From contig CALVZT010000011.1 in assembly GCA_944372595.1 (NCBI GenBank), forward strand, positions 1 through 14,306: DNA of 14,306 bases, written 5' to 3'. Source of the stretch: an uncultured Clostridia bacterium. GTDB lineage: Bacteria; Bacillota; Clostridia; Christensenellales; UBA1242. The position numbers and the translations under genes were made by a program. Positions 7,067 to 13,324 of the stretch are shown here, one piece after another. Position 1 is the first letter of the stretch, and each line of letters starts with the position of its first letter. Under the pieces are notes generated by a model. The model made no database searches. It saw nothing but the letters and a program-made list of their open reading frames with translations, and was not told the origin of the DNA.

Positions 7067-9427
7067 TTATTTTCTTTTTGTTGTTTTTTTCTCTTTATTT
7101 GACACATTTATCAAATCAATTTCTTGGGTCGCTACTTTTTCCTGATTTGTTTTTTCATTAGGTTTTTGTTTTTTTCTGAATTTTGAAAAAAATGATTCTT
7201 TTTTAGTTTTTTGTTCTTCTTTTTCTGTTTTTTTATCAACAAGTGCTGGCTCAACCGGAGTTTTTGAGATTTTTAGATAATATTCTTCAAGTGTTTGATT
7301 TTTTTCTATATCTTCAACAGATTCATAAGATAAAATTTTTCCTTTTTTAATGATGGCAATTTTGTCACATAAACTTTCGACAATGTCAATTAGATGGCTG
7401 CTAAAAAATACGATATTTCCCGCTTTTGCATGTTGACGCATACATTCTTTAACTTGATATATACTTACTGGATCAAGACCGGTCAACGGTTCATCAAGTA
7501 TCCATAACTTCGGATTATGAACAAGTGCTGACATTATTGCGATTTTTTGCTTCATTCCATGACTATAAGTTTTTATCTGGTTATCAAAAGAATCAGTTAA
7601 TTCAAACAACTTAACATACTTTTCTATTGCTTTCTTCCTATCTTCATTAGAAACGTCATATAGGTCGGCAATGTAATTAATATACTCTCTGCCTGTTAAT
7701 TTTTCGTATAATGCATAATGATCAGGAACATAACCAATTTGTTTTTTTGCCATTACTGGTTGTTTGTCCACGTCATAGCCACAAACTAAAATTTTACCAC
7801 TTGTAATAGGTTGAATTCCAACAATACTTTTAATAATTGTACTTTTACCTGCTCCGTTGTGTCCCAAAAAGCCAAAAATTTCGCCACTGTTAACTTCAAG
7901 ATTGGCATCCTTTACTGAGTATGTTTTGCTATTGCCATACCTTTTTGTAAAATCAACTAACACTAATTTATCTTTATTTTTTAAATCCATCGGTTCCTCC
8001 TTATGTCTTCCATCAAGCGCAACTTCTAATGCCAACATGTCAAGTTTAATTTTTTTCTTTCTATCTATAATGTCATATATCGTATCGACAAAACTATATG
8101 CTCCTTCATAAAGGAACCACATTCCCGCTCCCAGAATCACATATACGATAAAGAATAGGATTTGATATAATGGATATAAAACGAATTCCAATTTGCCAAT
8201 CTTAAACGCCCATTGATATTCCATTAATTTTTCTGCCCATTTACCAAGTTTGTCAACAATAAAATCACTATTTAAGAAGAAATAATCAACCGAGCCATAA
8301 TTGCTAAACCAAGCATTCATTATAATTACTAACAAAAAGTAAATACCAAAGCCAATCATAGAATATCTAAATTCTTTAAGTTTAGGCCTATCAAATACTT
8401 TAAGTGCAACCATTAATATTGGCATAAAGAAAGCAATATAGTGGTTAACATAAAATTCTAAGATTCTATCACTAAATAGATTAATTCCATCTGAGTAATT
8501 TGGCATTGCCATAGCCAAAAATGCACCCAGCACATTTATAAAATATGTAAAGTAAAATAACTTTTTCCATTTAAAAATTAAGCATATAGGAATAATGTAC
8601 ATCGCAGTATTACATAGATGGAATGGCCAGTGCGTAACGTCCAAAAAACTAGCAAATTTGTAATTAATGCTAAATGTAAGCAAAGTTCCAAGCGAAATGT
8701 ATAATAATATTCCTCTTACCGTTTCTTTGTCTTTTTTCTTTAATAACAAATACAAAATAAAAGGTATAATAAATGCTCCGTACAAAATTAAGCGGTGAGG
8801 TAACGAAAAATCTTTTGGATCAATACCATAATTAACATAGCCAAATAATGCTTTTAGCATATAAGAAGGCATAGTCGCAAGCAACATACCGATAATGTAC
8901 ACAAACCCCCAAGCATCAGACTTGCTAACTTTAAACATTCCGTTATCCATAAATATGCCAAAACAATATGCTAACAAAATTCCAAGTTCAATGCCCATTA
9001 ATAATGTGCGCATATTAAATGACGAATAAGCTTCGACACCTACTATACCAATTGTAACGTAGTATATAAAACCAACACTTAACAATGTAACAATTGTGCC
9101 GTAATATTTGATAACTGTTGCATATTTGGAATTTTTAAAAAATGGATAAAGTATGACGAGTAAAATTACAGAATACAAAAACCAGTTGAGAATAAGGCTT
9201 ACAGTTGTCAAAAACTGACTTTTAATTGGTGAGTCGCCCAAAAGATAAATGTTTTCTAATGCGTCATCACCTAACATAAAGCGGAAGAAAAAAGCAACAG
9301 CCAAAATACCCGATATTATTTTGTAGGCAATATCTGGCACTTTAATATTTTTTGTTTTTAATATGATATATGTCACAATTAGCGATATCGCAATTGCTAA
9401 CATTGTAATAATTTGTCCCGCTAACAT
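7067..9427 (-). CDS. Fusion protein: YwaF/TIGR02206-like membrane domain plus ABC transporter ATPase
   Basis: A 786-residue protein in three parts. Residues 1-450 carry about a dozen membrane segments with features of the YwaF/TIGR02206 (TMEM164-related) family: HWPFHLC (266-272), a 'YFTYFINVLGAFLAMAMPN' stretch (292-310) and FYVNH (325-329). Residues 485-700 are a complete ABC ATPase: Walker A GHNGAGKST (522-530), Q-loop region IGYVPD (564-569, Asp where Gln is usual), signature YSHGMKQ (621-627), Walker B LWILDEP (641-647, catalytic Glu646), D-loop TGLD and switch His678. Signature and Q-loop resemble EcsA-type exporters. Residues 720-786 are a Lys/Glu-rich, probably disordered tail. The start is set by AAGGAG five bases before ATG. 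The permease gene follows directly, so this is the energy-providing subunit. The fusion is continuous, with a cytoplasmic linker at 450-485. The role of the fused membrane domain is unknown. Confidence 0.88.
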   Translation of the reverse strand: MLAGQIITMLAIAISLIVTYIILKTKNIKVPDIAYKIISGILAVAFFFRFMLGDDALENIYLLGDSPIKSQFLTTVSLILNWFLYSVILLVILYPFFKNSKYATVIKYYGTIVTLLSVGFIYYVTIGIVGVEAYSSFNMRTLLMGIELGILLAYCFGIFMDNGMFKVSKSDAWGFVYIIGMLLATMPSYMLKALFGYVNYGIDPKDFSLPHRLILYGAFIIPFILYLLLKKKDKETVRGILLYISLGTLLTFSINYKFASFLDVTHWPFHLCNTAMYIIPICLIFKWKKLFYFTYFINVLGAFLAMAMPNYSDGINLFSDRILEFYVNHYIAFFMPILMVALKVFDRPKLKEFRYSMIGFGIYFLLVIIMNAWFSNYGSVDYFFLNSDFIVDKLGKWAEKLMEYQWAFKIGKLEFVLYPLYQILFFIVYVILGAGMWFLYEGAYSFVDTIYDIIDRKKKIKLDMLALEVALDGRHKEEPMDLKNKDKLVLVDFTKRYGNSKTYSVKDANLEVNSGEIFGFLGHNGAGKSTIIKSIVGIQPITSGKILVCGYDVDKQPVMAKKQIGYVPDHYALYEKLTGREYINYIADLYDVSNEDRKKAIEKYVKLFELTDSFDNQIKTYSHGMKQKIAIMSALVHNPKLWILDEPLTGLDPVSIYQVKECMRQHAKAGNIVFFSSHLIDIVESLCDKIAIIKKGKILSYESVEDIEKNQTLEEYYLKISKTPVEPALVDKKTEKEEQKTKKESFFSKFRKKQKPNEKTNQEKVATQEIDLINVSNKEKKTTKRK

Positions 9428-9432
9428 TATTT

Positions 9433-9438
9433 CTCCTT
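9433..9438 (-). promoter_or_regulatory. Ribosome binding site of the fusion ABC gene
   Basis: AAGGAG on the minus strand, five bases before the ATG at 9427. It supports the start that includes the full N-terminal membrane domain. Confidence 0.75.
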
Positions 9439-9535
9439 GGTAATATTATTTTTTGCTTTTTGATTTTTTATTATGCTCAGCAAAAAAAATAACCCCTTAA
9501 TAAGCACAAATATTTTAGTTAATTTACCTAATAAA

Positions 9536-9544
9536 GTTATATCA
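9536..9544 (-). promoter_or_regulatory. Possible extended -10 promoter for the ABC exporter operon
   Basis: On the minus strand TGATATAAC gives an extended -10 (TG, one base, TATAAC) with no good -35 upstream. It sits just past the terminator at 9550-9577 and would leave a leader of about 100 bases. A CATAAT at 9470-9475 is an alternative, also without a good -35. Neither is convincing alone. Confidence 0.3.
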
Positions 9545-9549
9545 TTACC

Positions 9550-9577
9550 AAAAAATCAACATAAGAACCTATGTTGT
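9550..9577 (-). terminator. Rho-independent terminator overlapping the 3' end of the two-TM protein gene
   Basis: CAACATA (9557-9563) and TATGTTG (9570-9576) are exact inverted copies around a 6-base loop, followed on the minus strand by six T (9550-9555). The TGA stop codon of the gene (9556-9558) falls inside the 3' arm. The stem is AT-rich, hence of moderate strength. Confidence 0.65.
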
Positions 9578-9963
9578 AAAAAATATGCATCTTCTAATCT
9601 ACAAGAATTAATAATTTGATATGTATTAATCTTGTTTGTCTTTTTGTAATCTATTTTTGCTAATAATTTTTTTATAAGAAAAATTATGCATTTTGTAATT
9701 GCAATAACTATAACTAATTCAATTATCAAATATGCAATGGTAAATATTTTTGACGCATTAAATAGCAATCTTAAAGGCATAAATAATTCAACAAAAATCT
9801 GTTCTACGCCTTTGATGTTTATTATCTCAAATATGGCTCTGATTTGTCCAACAAAACATTTTTCATATAAGAATAGCAAAAAGATACCTAGTAGCAATAA
9901 TTGCATACGAAGTTTTATAAAATTAAAATTAAATTTGCTTTTTTTTGATTTATTACACGCCAT
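9556..9963 (-). CDS. Small two-TM membrane protein, unknown function
   Basis: A 135-residue protein from ATG at 9963: a basic N-terminus (MACNKSKKSK), a hydrophobic segment at about 18-35 (LLLLGIFLLFLYE), a second at about 73-100 (IAYLIIELVIVIAITKCIIFL), then a basic cytoplasmic-type tail. A longer frame reaches a TTG at 10041 but has no ribosome binding site there. A strong promoter (-10 at 9985-9990) lies inside that extension and puts the transcript start about 17 bases before the ATG at 9963, with a weak GGAAG site six bases upstream. It is a monocistronic unit bounded by terminators at 10049-10075 and 9550-9577. No family was recognised. It could be a membrane accessory or a toxin-like small protein, but nothing in the sequence decides. 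Confidence 0.6.
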   Translation of the reverse strand: MACNKSKKSKFNFNFIKLRMQLLLLGIFLLFLYEKCFVGQIRAIFEIINIKGVEQIFVELFMPLRLLFNASKIFTIAYLIIELVIVIAITKCIIFLIKKLLAKIDYKKTNKINTYQIINSCRLEDAYFLQHRFLC

Positions 9964-9984
9964 CTTATACTTCCAATTTAGAAC

Positions 9985-10013
9985 ATTATGACACATTTTC
10001 AATATTTTGCCAA
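9985..10013 (-). promoter_or_regulatory. Promoter of the two-TM protein gene
   Basis: On the minus strand, -35 TTGGCA (10008-10013) is followed by 17 bases and -10 CATAAT (9985-9990), preceded by TGT so that the -10 is also of the extended TGn type. The predicted start near 9979 fits the ATG at 9963 and rules out the longer frame. Confidence 0.7.
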
Positions 10014-10048
10014 ATATTTTGATATCTTTTGTTGCAAGCAAGATTTAT

Positions 10049-10075
10049 AAAAAAATGGGTATTTGCCCATTTTTT
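10049..10075 (-). terminator. Rho-independent terminator of the flavoenzyme gene
   Basis: ATGGG (10055-10059) and CCCAT (10066-10070) pair around a 6-base loop, extended by A and T runs on both sides. The stop codon of the flavoenzyme gene (10074-10076) overlaps the stem-side T run. It is symmetric and could work in both directions. Confidence 0.85.
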
Positions 10076-12131
10076 ATTTATTAATTTTTTTAATTACATC
10101 CCATGCTCTCCAAATAACTGTTCTTAAATTACCTACTTTGTACGCATCGCCAACTATGTGAATATTTTTACCCTTCTTTACTATTGGAGAAGGATTGTAA
10201 CCAATTGCACTTATTACAGTGTCTGCCTTTATTTCTTTTTCAGTGCCGTCTTTTTGTTTAACTACTACACCCTTTGGAGTAATTTTACTTACTGCCGTTT
10301 CTAAATATACTGGAACTTTATTGTGTTTAAAGAAATCGCGAAGATATGACGAATTTGCAAGACATAAACTTTTAGATACCATCAAATCTTGTAACATTTC
10401 AACAATTGTTACCTTTTTGCCCTTTAAGAAAAGGTCATAGGCAATTTCGCAACCAGATAGTCCACCACCAATTATGACTACTTTATCTCCAACTTTGGAG
10501 CCATATAGATAATCAGTTGCTTCTATGCAACGATCAGCACCTTCAATTCTTAATCTTTTTGGTTTGGAACCAGTCGCTATTACTATTTCGTCGGCATTTA
10601 TTTGACTTAAATCAGTTATTTCAGTATTAAATTTTATATCAATACTGAGCTTTTTCATTTGATTTTTGTACCATTCAATTAATCTCTTGTCTGCTTCTTT
10701 AAATTCAGGGGCTGCTGCTGCAACAAATACTCCACCAACTCTATCGGTTTTTTCATAAACAGTAACTTTATGTCCAAGTTTTGTAGCAACTCTTGCTACT
10801 TCCATACCACCAATACCGGCACCTATTACTGCTATGTTTTTGATTTTTGTTGGCTTTTTAAGGTCATATTTGCCGCCGTCCATAGTCATAGGATTAAGGG
10901 CGCAACGAGCCATGTGCTTACTATCATTCATCGCTGTTGCACTTGCAACACCTTTATAGTGAGATAATGGGAAACAACCATTATGACAATGTATACATGG
11001 CATAATATCTTCAAGTTCATCTTGCATTAGTTTTGTTACCCAATGACTATCAGTCAAGAATTGGCGAGCTACTCCCATTGCGTCAATTTCTTTGTTTTTT
11101 ATCGCTTTTGCTGCCACTTCTGGCTCCATCTTACCTGCACAAACTACTGGAATATCAACAAACTTTCTTATGTGTGCAACATCTTCTAAATTACAGTTAT
11201 TTGGCATATAACCAGGAGGGTGAGCCCAATACCAAGCATCATAAGTACCATTATCGGAATTAAGCATATCATATCCAGCATCTTGTAAATACTTTGCGGC
11301 CTTTTCGCTTTCTTGCATATCCCTACCAATCTCTTTGTATTTTTCGCCTGGCAAAGCGCCTTCACAAAAATCTATTGTTTTGCTCTCTACCGAATATCTT
11401 AATGAAACTGGGAAATCTTTACCACACAAATCTTTAATTGCCTTAACTACTGCTACTGGGAAACGGTATCTATTCTCAAAACTTCCACCATATTCATCTG
11501 TTCGCTTATTAGTGTATTTTAATGTAAATTGGTCAAGCAAATAGCCTTCGTGAACAGCATGTACCTCGACACCATCAACTCCCGCATCTTTACACATTTT
11601 AGCAGTTTTTGCAAATGCTTTAATCATATCTTCAATTTCTTTTTTGGTTAACGCACGACACTTTGCATCTTGTGCCCAACGAGAAGGCAACTCGCTAGGA
11701 GAAGCACACAAATAAGACACATTAAATATTGGTTTAATTAATGTTCCAAGAAATTTATTTTTTAGCATAGGCACTAACGCATTTGGTATAGAAAATGAAC
11801 GTCCAAAACCAGCAGTTAATTGCACAAACATTTTTGCACCTGTTTTGTGGAATTCTTGCATATACTTTTTTAATTTTTTAAAAGCTCCCTTGGCTTTGTA
11901 TAACCATTGTCCACCTATTAGATTTCTAAGCGGTGCAATTCCAGGAATTATAAGTCCAACATTATTTTTTGCAAGGTCCATAAAAAAGTCACCTGCATCT
12001 TTGTCAAAGTGATGTCGCTCCATCCATCCAAAGATTGATGTTCCCCCCATTGGACAAAGTACTATTCTATTTTTTATCTCGCAATTTCCAATCTTCCAAG
12101 GGGTAAATAATGGTTCAAATTTTTTATCCAT
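10074..12131 (-). CDS. 2-enoate reductase-like Fe-S flavoenzyme (Old Yellow Enzyme / dienoyl-CoA reductase family)
   Basis: A 685-residue protein. Residues 1-370 form an FMN-binding TIM barrel of the Old Yellow Enzyme family: FEPLFTPWKIG at the start, then HAVHEGYLLDQF (191-202) and N-K-R-T-D-E-Y-G-G-S-F-E-N-R (208-221), the family's active-site region. Cys379, Cys382, Cys386 and Cys410 (CIHCHNGC plus ARC) fit the 4Fe-4S cluster ligands. Residues 431-460 hold a GAGIGG FAD-binding fold, 550-580 a nested GGGLSG NAD(P)H-binding fold, and VGDA (660-663) closes the FAD site. This three-domain build is that of 2-enoate reductase, 2,4-dienoyl-CoA reductase and BaiCD/BaiH-type enzymes. The HAVHEGYLLDQF motif and the length favour a clostridial 2-enoate-reductase type, reducing a C=C bond next to a carboxylate with NADH. 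The substrate is not proven. A frame 20 codons longer exists, but AAGGAG six bases before the ATG at 12131 fixes this start. It is a single-gene transcription unit. Confidence 0.88.
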   Translation of the reverse strand: MDKKFEPLFTPWKIGNCEIKNRIVLCPMGGTSIFGWMERHHFDKDAGDFFMDLAKNNVGLIIPGIAPLRNLIGGQWLYKAKGAFKKLKKYMQEFHKTGAKMFVQLTAGFGRSFSIPNALVPMLKNKFLGTLIKPIFNVSYLCASPSELPSRWAQDAKCRALTKKEIEDMIKAFAKTAKMCKDAGVDGVEVHAVHEGYLLDQFTLKYTNKRTDEYGGSFENRYRFPVAVVKAIKDLCGKDFPVSLRYSVESKTIDFCEGALPGEKYKEIGRDMQESEKAAKYLQDAGYDMLNSDNGTYDAWYWAHPPGYMPNNCNLEDVAHIRKFVDIPVVCAGKMEPEVAAKAIKNKEIDAMGVARQFLTDSHWVTKLMQDELEDIMPCIHCHNGCFPLSHYKGVASATAMNDSKHMARCALNPMTMDGGKYDLKKPTKIKNIAVIGAGIGGMEVARVATKLGHKVTVYEKTDRVGGVFVAAAAPEFKEADKRLIEWYKNQMKKLSIDIKFNTEITDLSQINADEIVIATGSKPKRLRIEGADRCIEATDYLYGSKVGDKVVIIGGGLSGCEIAYDLFLKGKKVTIVEMLQDLMVSKSLCLANSSYLRDFFKHNKVPVYLETAVSKITPKGVVVKQKDGTEKEIKADTVISAIGYNPSPIVKKGKNIHIVGDAYKVGNLRTVIWRAWDVIKKINK

Positions 12132-12149
12132 ATTTTTCTCCTTTTGATA

Positions 12150-12179
12150 ATGCAAATATAATAATTGTATTATTTGCAT
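12150..12179. repeat. 30-bp dyad (9-bp perfect arms) across the flavoenzyme promoter, candidate operator
   Basis: ATGCAAATA (12150-12158) and TATTTGCAT (12171-12179) are perfect inverted copies with a 12-base centre. Arm centres are 21 bp apart, two turns of the helix. The centre coincides with a candidate -10 box (TACAAT, 12164-12169) of the flavoenzyme gene, so a dimeric regulator bound here would block that promoter. It lies over 100 bases from the promoter of the divergent gene. Confidence 0.5.
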
Positions 12180-12191
12180 ATTACTAATCAA
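12164..12191 (-). promoter_or_regulatory. Candidate proximal promoter of the flavoenzyme gene
   Basis: On the minus strand TTGATT (12186-12191), 16 bases, TACAAT (12164-12169). The start would be near 12157, leaving a leader of about 25 bases with the AAGGAG site. The -10 sits at the centre of the dyad at 12150-12179. Confidence 0.5.
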
Positions 12192-12196
12192 TTATC

Positions 12197-12225
12197 AGTT
12201 TATATTGTTTTATTAAAAATGTCAA
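12197..12225 (-). promoter_or_regulatory. Candidate distal promoter of the flavoenzyme gene
   Basis: On the minus strand there is a perfect -35 TTGACA (12220-12225), 17 bases, then TAAACT (12197-12202), a weak -10; TATAAA two bases closer is the alternative. If used, the dyad at 12150-12179 would form a hairpin in the leader instead of an operator at the promoter. Confidence 0.4.
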
Positions 12226-12266
12226 AAAAATTAAAGCACAAAGACAACAACCAACACTTTAAATAC

Positions 12267-12295
12267 TTGACACCATACAAATATAATGATATAAA
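12267..12295 (+). promoter_or_regulatory. Promoter of the histidine-phosphatase-like gene
   Basis: Perfect -35 TTGACA (12267-12272), 17-base spacer, -10 TATAAA (12290-12295) preceded by TGA, so also extended. The expected start near 12302 leaves a leader of about 13 bases with the AGGAG site. It is divergent from the flavoenzyme promoters. Confidence 0.8.
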
Positions 12296-12314
12296 ATGCA
12301 CAAGGAGTAAGTAT

Positions 12315-12800
12315 ATGTTGTTTATTTATGTTCATCATGCATTAAGAAAAAGGCACAATGGTTCGCCTTCCCAAGAAGATGGAATTGAAAAGTTAGGAGT
12401 AATAGACGCAAAAATAACAGCAAAAATTATCAAACAGGCGGCAAAGAAAATAAAAATATCAAAAATATATTGTGGCTCTTACATTCGCTATAAAAAAACG
12501 GCAAATATAATAAACAAACAATTAAACCTGCCAATAATTGAAGATATTAGATTAAACGAATTTGACAAAAATATTGAAAGTTGGGTACAATTGCAACAAC
12601 GAGTACTTAATTTTATCCAAGATGTCGCAAACTCTCATGATGATAATGATTGTGTAATATGTATCACTAGTGGTGTCAATATAATATCCTTTATTCTTGC
12701 CGCAATGAACAAGAAGCCATATAAAGATGCTCCATTTATCGGCGTTCCAAGTTGCTCACCAATGGCATTCGAAATTAAAAAAAATAAATTAAATGGTTAA
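12315..12800 (+). CDS. Degenerate histidine-phosphatase-like protein (phosphoglycerate-mutase fold), probably not a normal phosphatase
   Basis: A 161-residue protein from ATG at 12315, fixed by AGGAG seven bases upstream and by the promoter just before it; a frame reaching 12165 would start upstream of that promoter. The order of elements follows the histidine phosphatase superfamily: strand 1 MLFIYVHHA (the 'RHG' position reads His7-His8-Ala9), an LGVIDAKITAKII helix, then IYCGSYIRYKKTANII (51-66), matching the usual 'iytSplxRaxqTAxii' with Arg58. Glu82 in RLNEFD is where the proton-donor region lies. CVICITSGVNI (113-123) sits where 'vllVSHgg' is expected. Two usual pocket residues are changed: the Arg of RHG is His, and the second catalytic His is Ser119. 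The first His (His8) is kept. It may be a pseudoenzyme, an altered-specificity enzyme or a binding protein. Length is short for the family (about 190-250). Confidence 0.65.
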   Translation: MLFIYVHHALRKRHNGSPSQEDGIEKLGVIDAKITAKIIKQAAKKIKISKIYCGSYIRYKKTANIINKQLNLPIIEDIRLNEFDKNIESWVQLQQRVLNFIQDVANSHDDNDCVICITSGVNIISFILAAMNKKPYKDAPFIGVPSCSPMAFEIKKNKLNG

Positions 12801-12808
12801 TTTGGATA

Positions 12809-12837
12809 TTGACAAATCTAATATTGTAGTATATCCT
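12809..12837 (+). promoter_or_regulatory. Candidate promoter before the acidic unknown protein
   Basis: Perfect TTGACA (12809-12814), 17 bases, then TATCCT (12832-12837), a mediocre -10. A start near 12844 would cut into the AAAGGA site at 12841-12846 and leave a very short leader, so either the start is slightly upstream or the gene is mainly read from the previous promoter. Confidence 0.35.
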
Positions 12838-12856
12838 ATGAAAGGATATAGAAATT

Positions 12857-13261
12857 ATGAGTAATAAATATTGTTTGAATAGTTGTGTTACAAAAAGCCA
12901 ATATGTGTGTTTATCCCTAGAAGTTATTAATACATTAACAAATGAAAAGTTTTGTGCATACCGTTTAGTTTTGCCAACGGCAAATAATAAATTGAGAGTT
13001 GTTTCTTTTGATAATTGGGATAATCTTAACGACTTCGTAGAATCTAAAGCCGATGAACTTCAACATGATTTGGAGTTATGTGTTGTAAACATAAACGACG
13101 AGTTCGATGAATATAAAGTGCTTAACGAAGACGAATCAGTTGCCTTCCTCGCTACTGTCGCAAAAACAGATGATGGTAGGCCATATTTGAATTGCATAAT
13201 GCAAGACCCTTATTCCCCAATAACCGTATTGGGAGAATTAGATCCAACAGATAATGATTAA
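12857..13261 (+). CDS. Acidic small cytoplasmic protein, unknown function
   Basis: A 134-residue protein with no signal peptide and no membrane segment. It is strongly acidic (runs such as ESKADELQHD, NINDEFDEY and a C-terminal GELDPTDND) and has six Cys (6, 10, 18, 33, 75, 113). These are not spaced as a known zinc or Fe-S motif, though Cys6 and Cys10 could form a redox or metal pair. Alternating strand/helix pattern suggests a compact alpha/beta fold. AAAGGA lies ten bases before the ATG, a long spacing. The stop is followed closely by a strong terminator, so it ends the transcription unit that begins with the histidine-phosphatase-like gene 56 bases upstream, or is transcribed alone. I do not recognise the family. 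Confidence 0.7.
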   Translation: MSNKYCLNSCVTKSQYVCLSLEVINTLTNEKFCAYRLVLPTANNKLRVVSFDNWDNLNDFVESKADELQHDLELCVVNINDEFDEYKVLNEDESVAFLATVAKTDDGRPYLNCIMQDPYSPITVLGELDPTDND

Positions 13262-13266
13262 AAAAC

Positions 13267-13294
13267 AAAGCAAATCATTTGCTTTATTTTTTTT
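13267..13294 (+). terminator. Rho-independent terminator after the acidic unknown gene
   Basis: AAAGCAA (13267-13273) and TTGCTTT (13279-13285) form a 7-bp stem with a 5-base loop, followed by A and eight T (13287-13294). It begins 5 bases past the stop codon. Confidence 0.8.
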
Positions 13295-13307
13295 ATTCGC
13301 CTAAAAT
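13279..13307 (+). promoter_or_regulatory. Candidate promoter of the inositol-monophosphatase-family gene
   Basis: TTGCTT (13279-13284), 17 bases, TAAAAT (13302-13307). The -35 lies in the 3' arm of the preceding terminator, an economical overlap but also a reason for doubt. A start near 13314 would leave about 11 bases before the ATG, just containing the GGAG site at 13314-13317. Confidence 0.35.
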
Positions 13308-13324
13308 AACTTTGGAGATAAAAA

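Noticed and set aside
9428..9549. Search for a riboswitch or leader structure before the ABC operon
   Set aside because: The region is AT-rich with only weak, short pairings and no recognisable riboswitch core.
9964..10041. N-terminal extension of the two-TM protein to a TTG at 10041
   Set aside because: There is no ribosome binding site before the TTG, and a strong extended -10 promoter lies inside the extension, so the transcript starts downstream of it.
12132..12191. 20-codon N-terminal extension of the flavoenzyme
   Set aside because: It would translate the ribosome binding site AAGGAG and the dyad; family alignment begins at MDKKFEPLF.
12165..12314. N-terminal extension of the histidine-phosphatase-like protein to 12165
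   Set aside because: The added stretch overlaps the divergent promoters and the dyad, its promoter lies downstream of it, and AGGAG precedes the ATG at 12315.
12839..12865. Nine-codon frame ATGAAAGGA... overlapping the start of the acidic protein gene
   Set aside because: It overlaps the ribosome binding site and encodes only eight residues; no sign of a leader peptide with regulatory structure.
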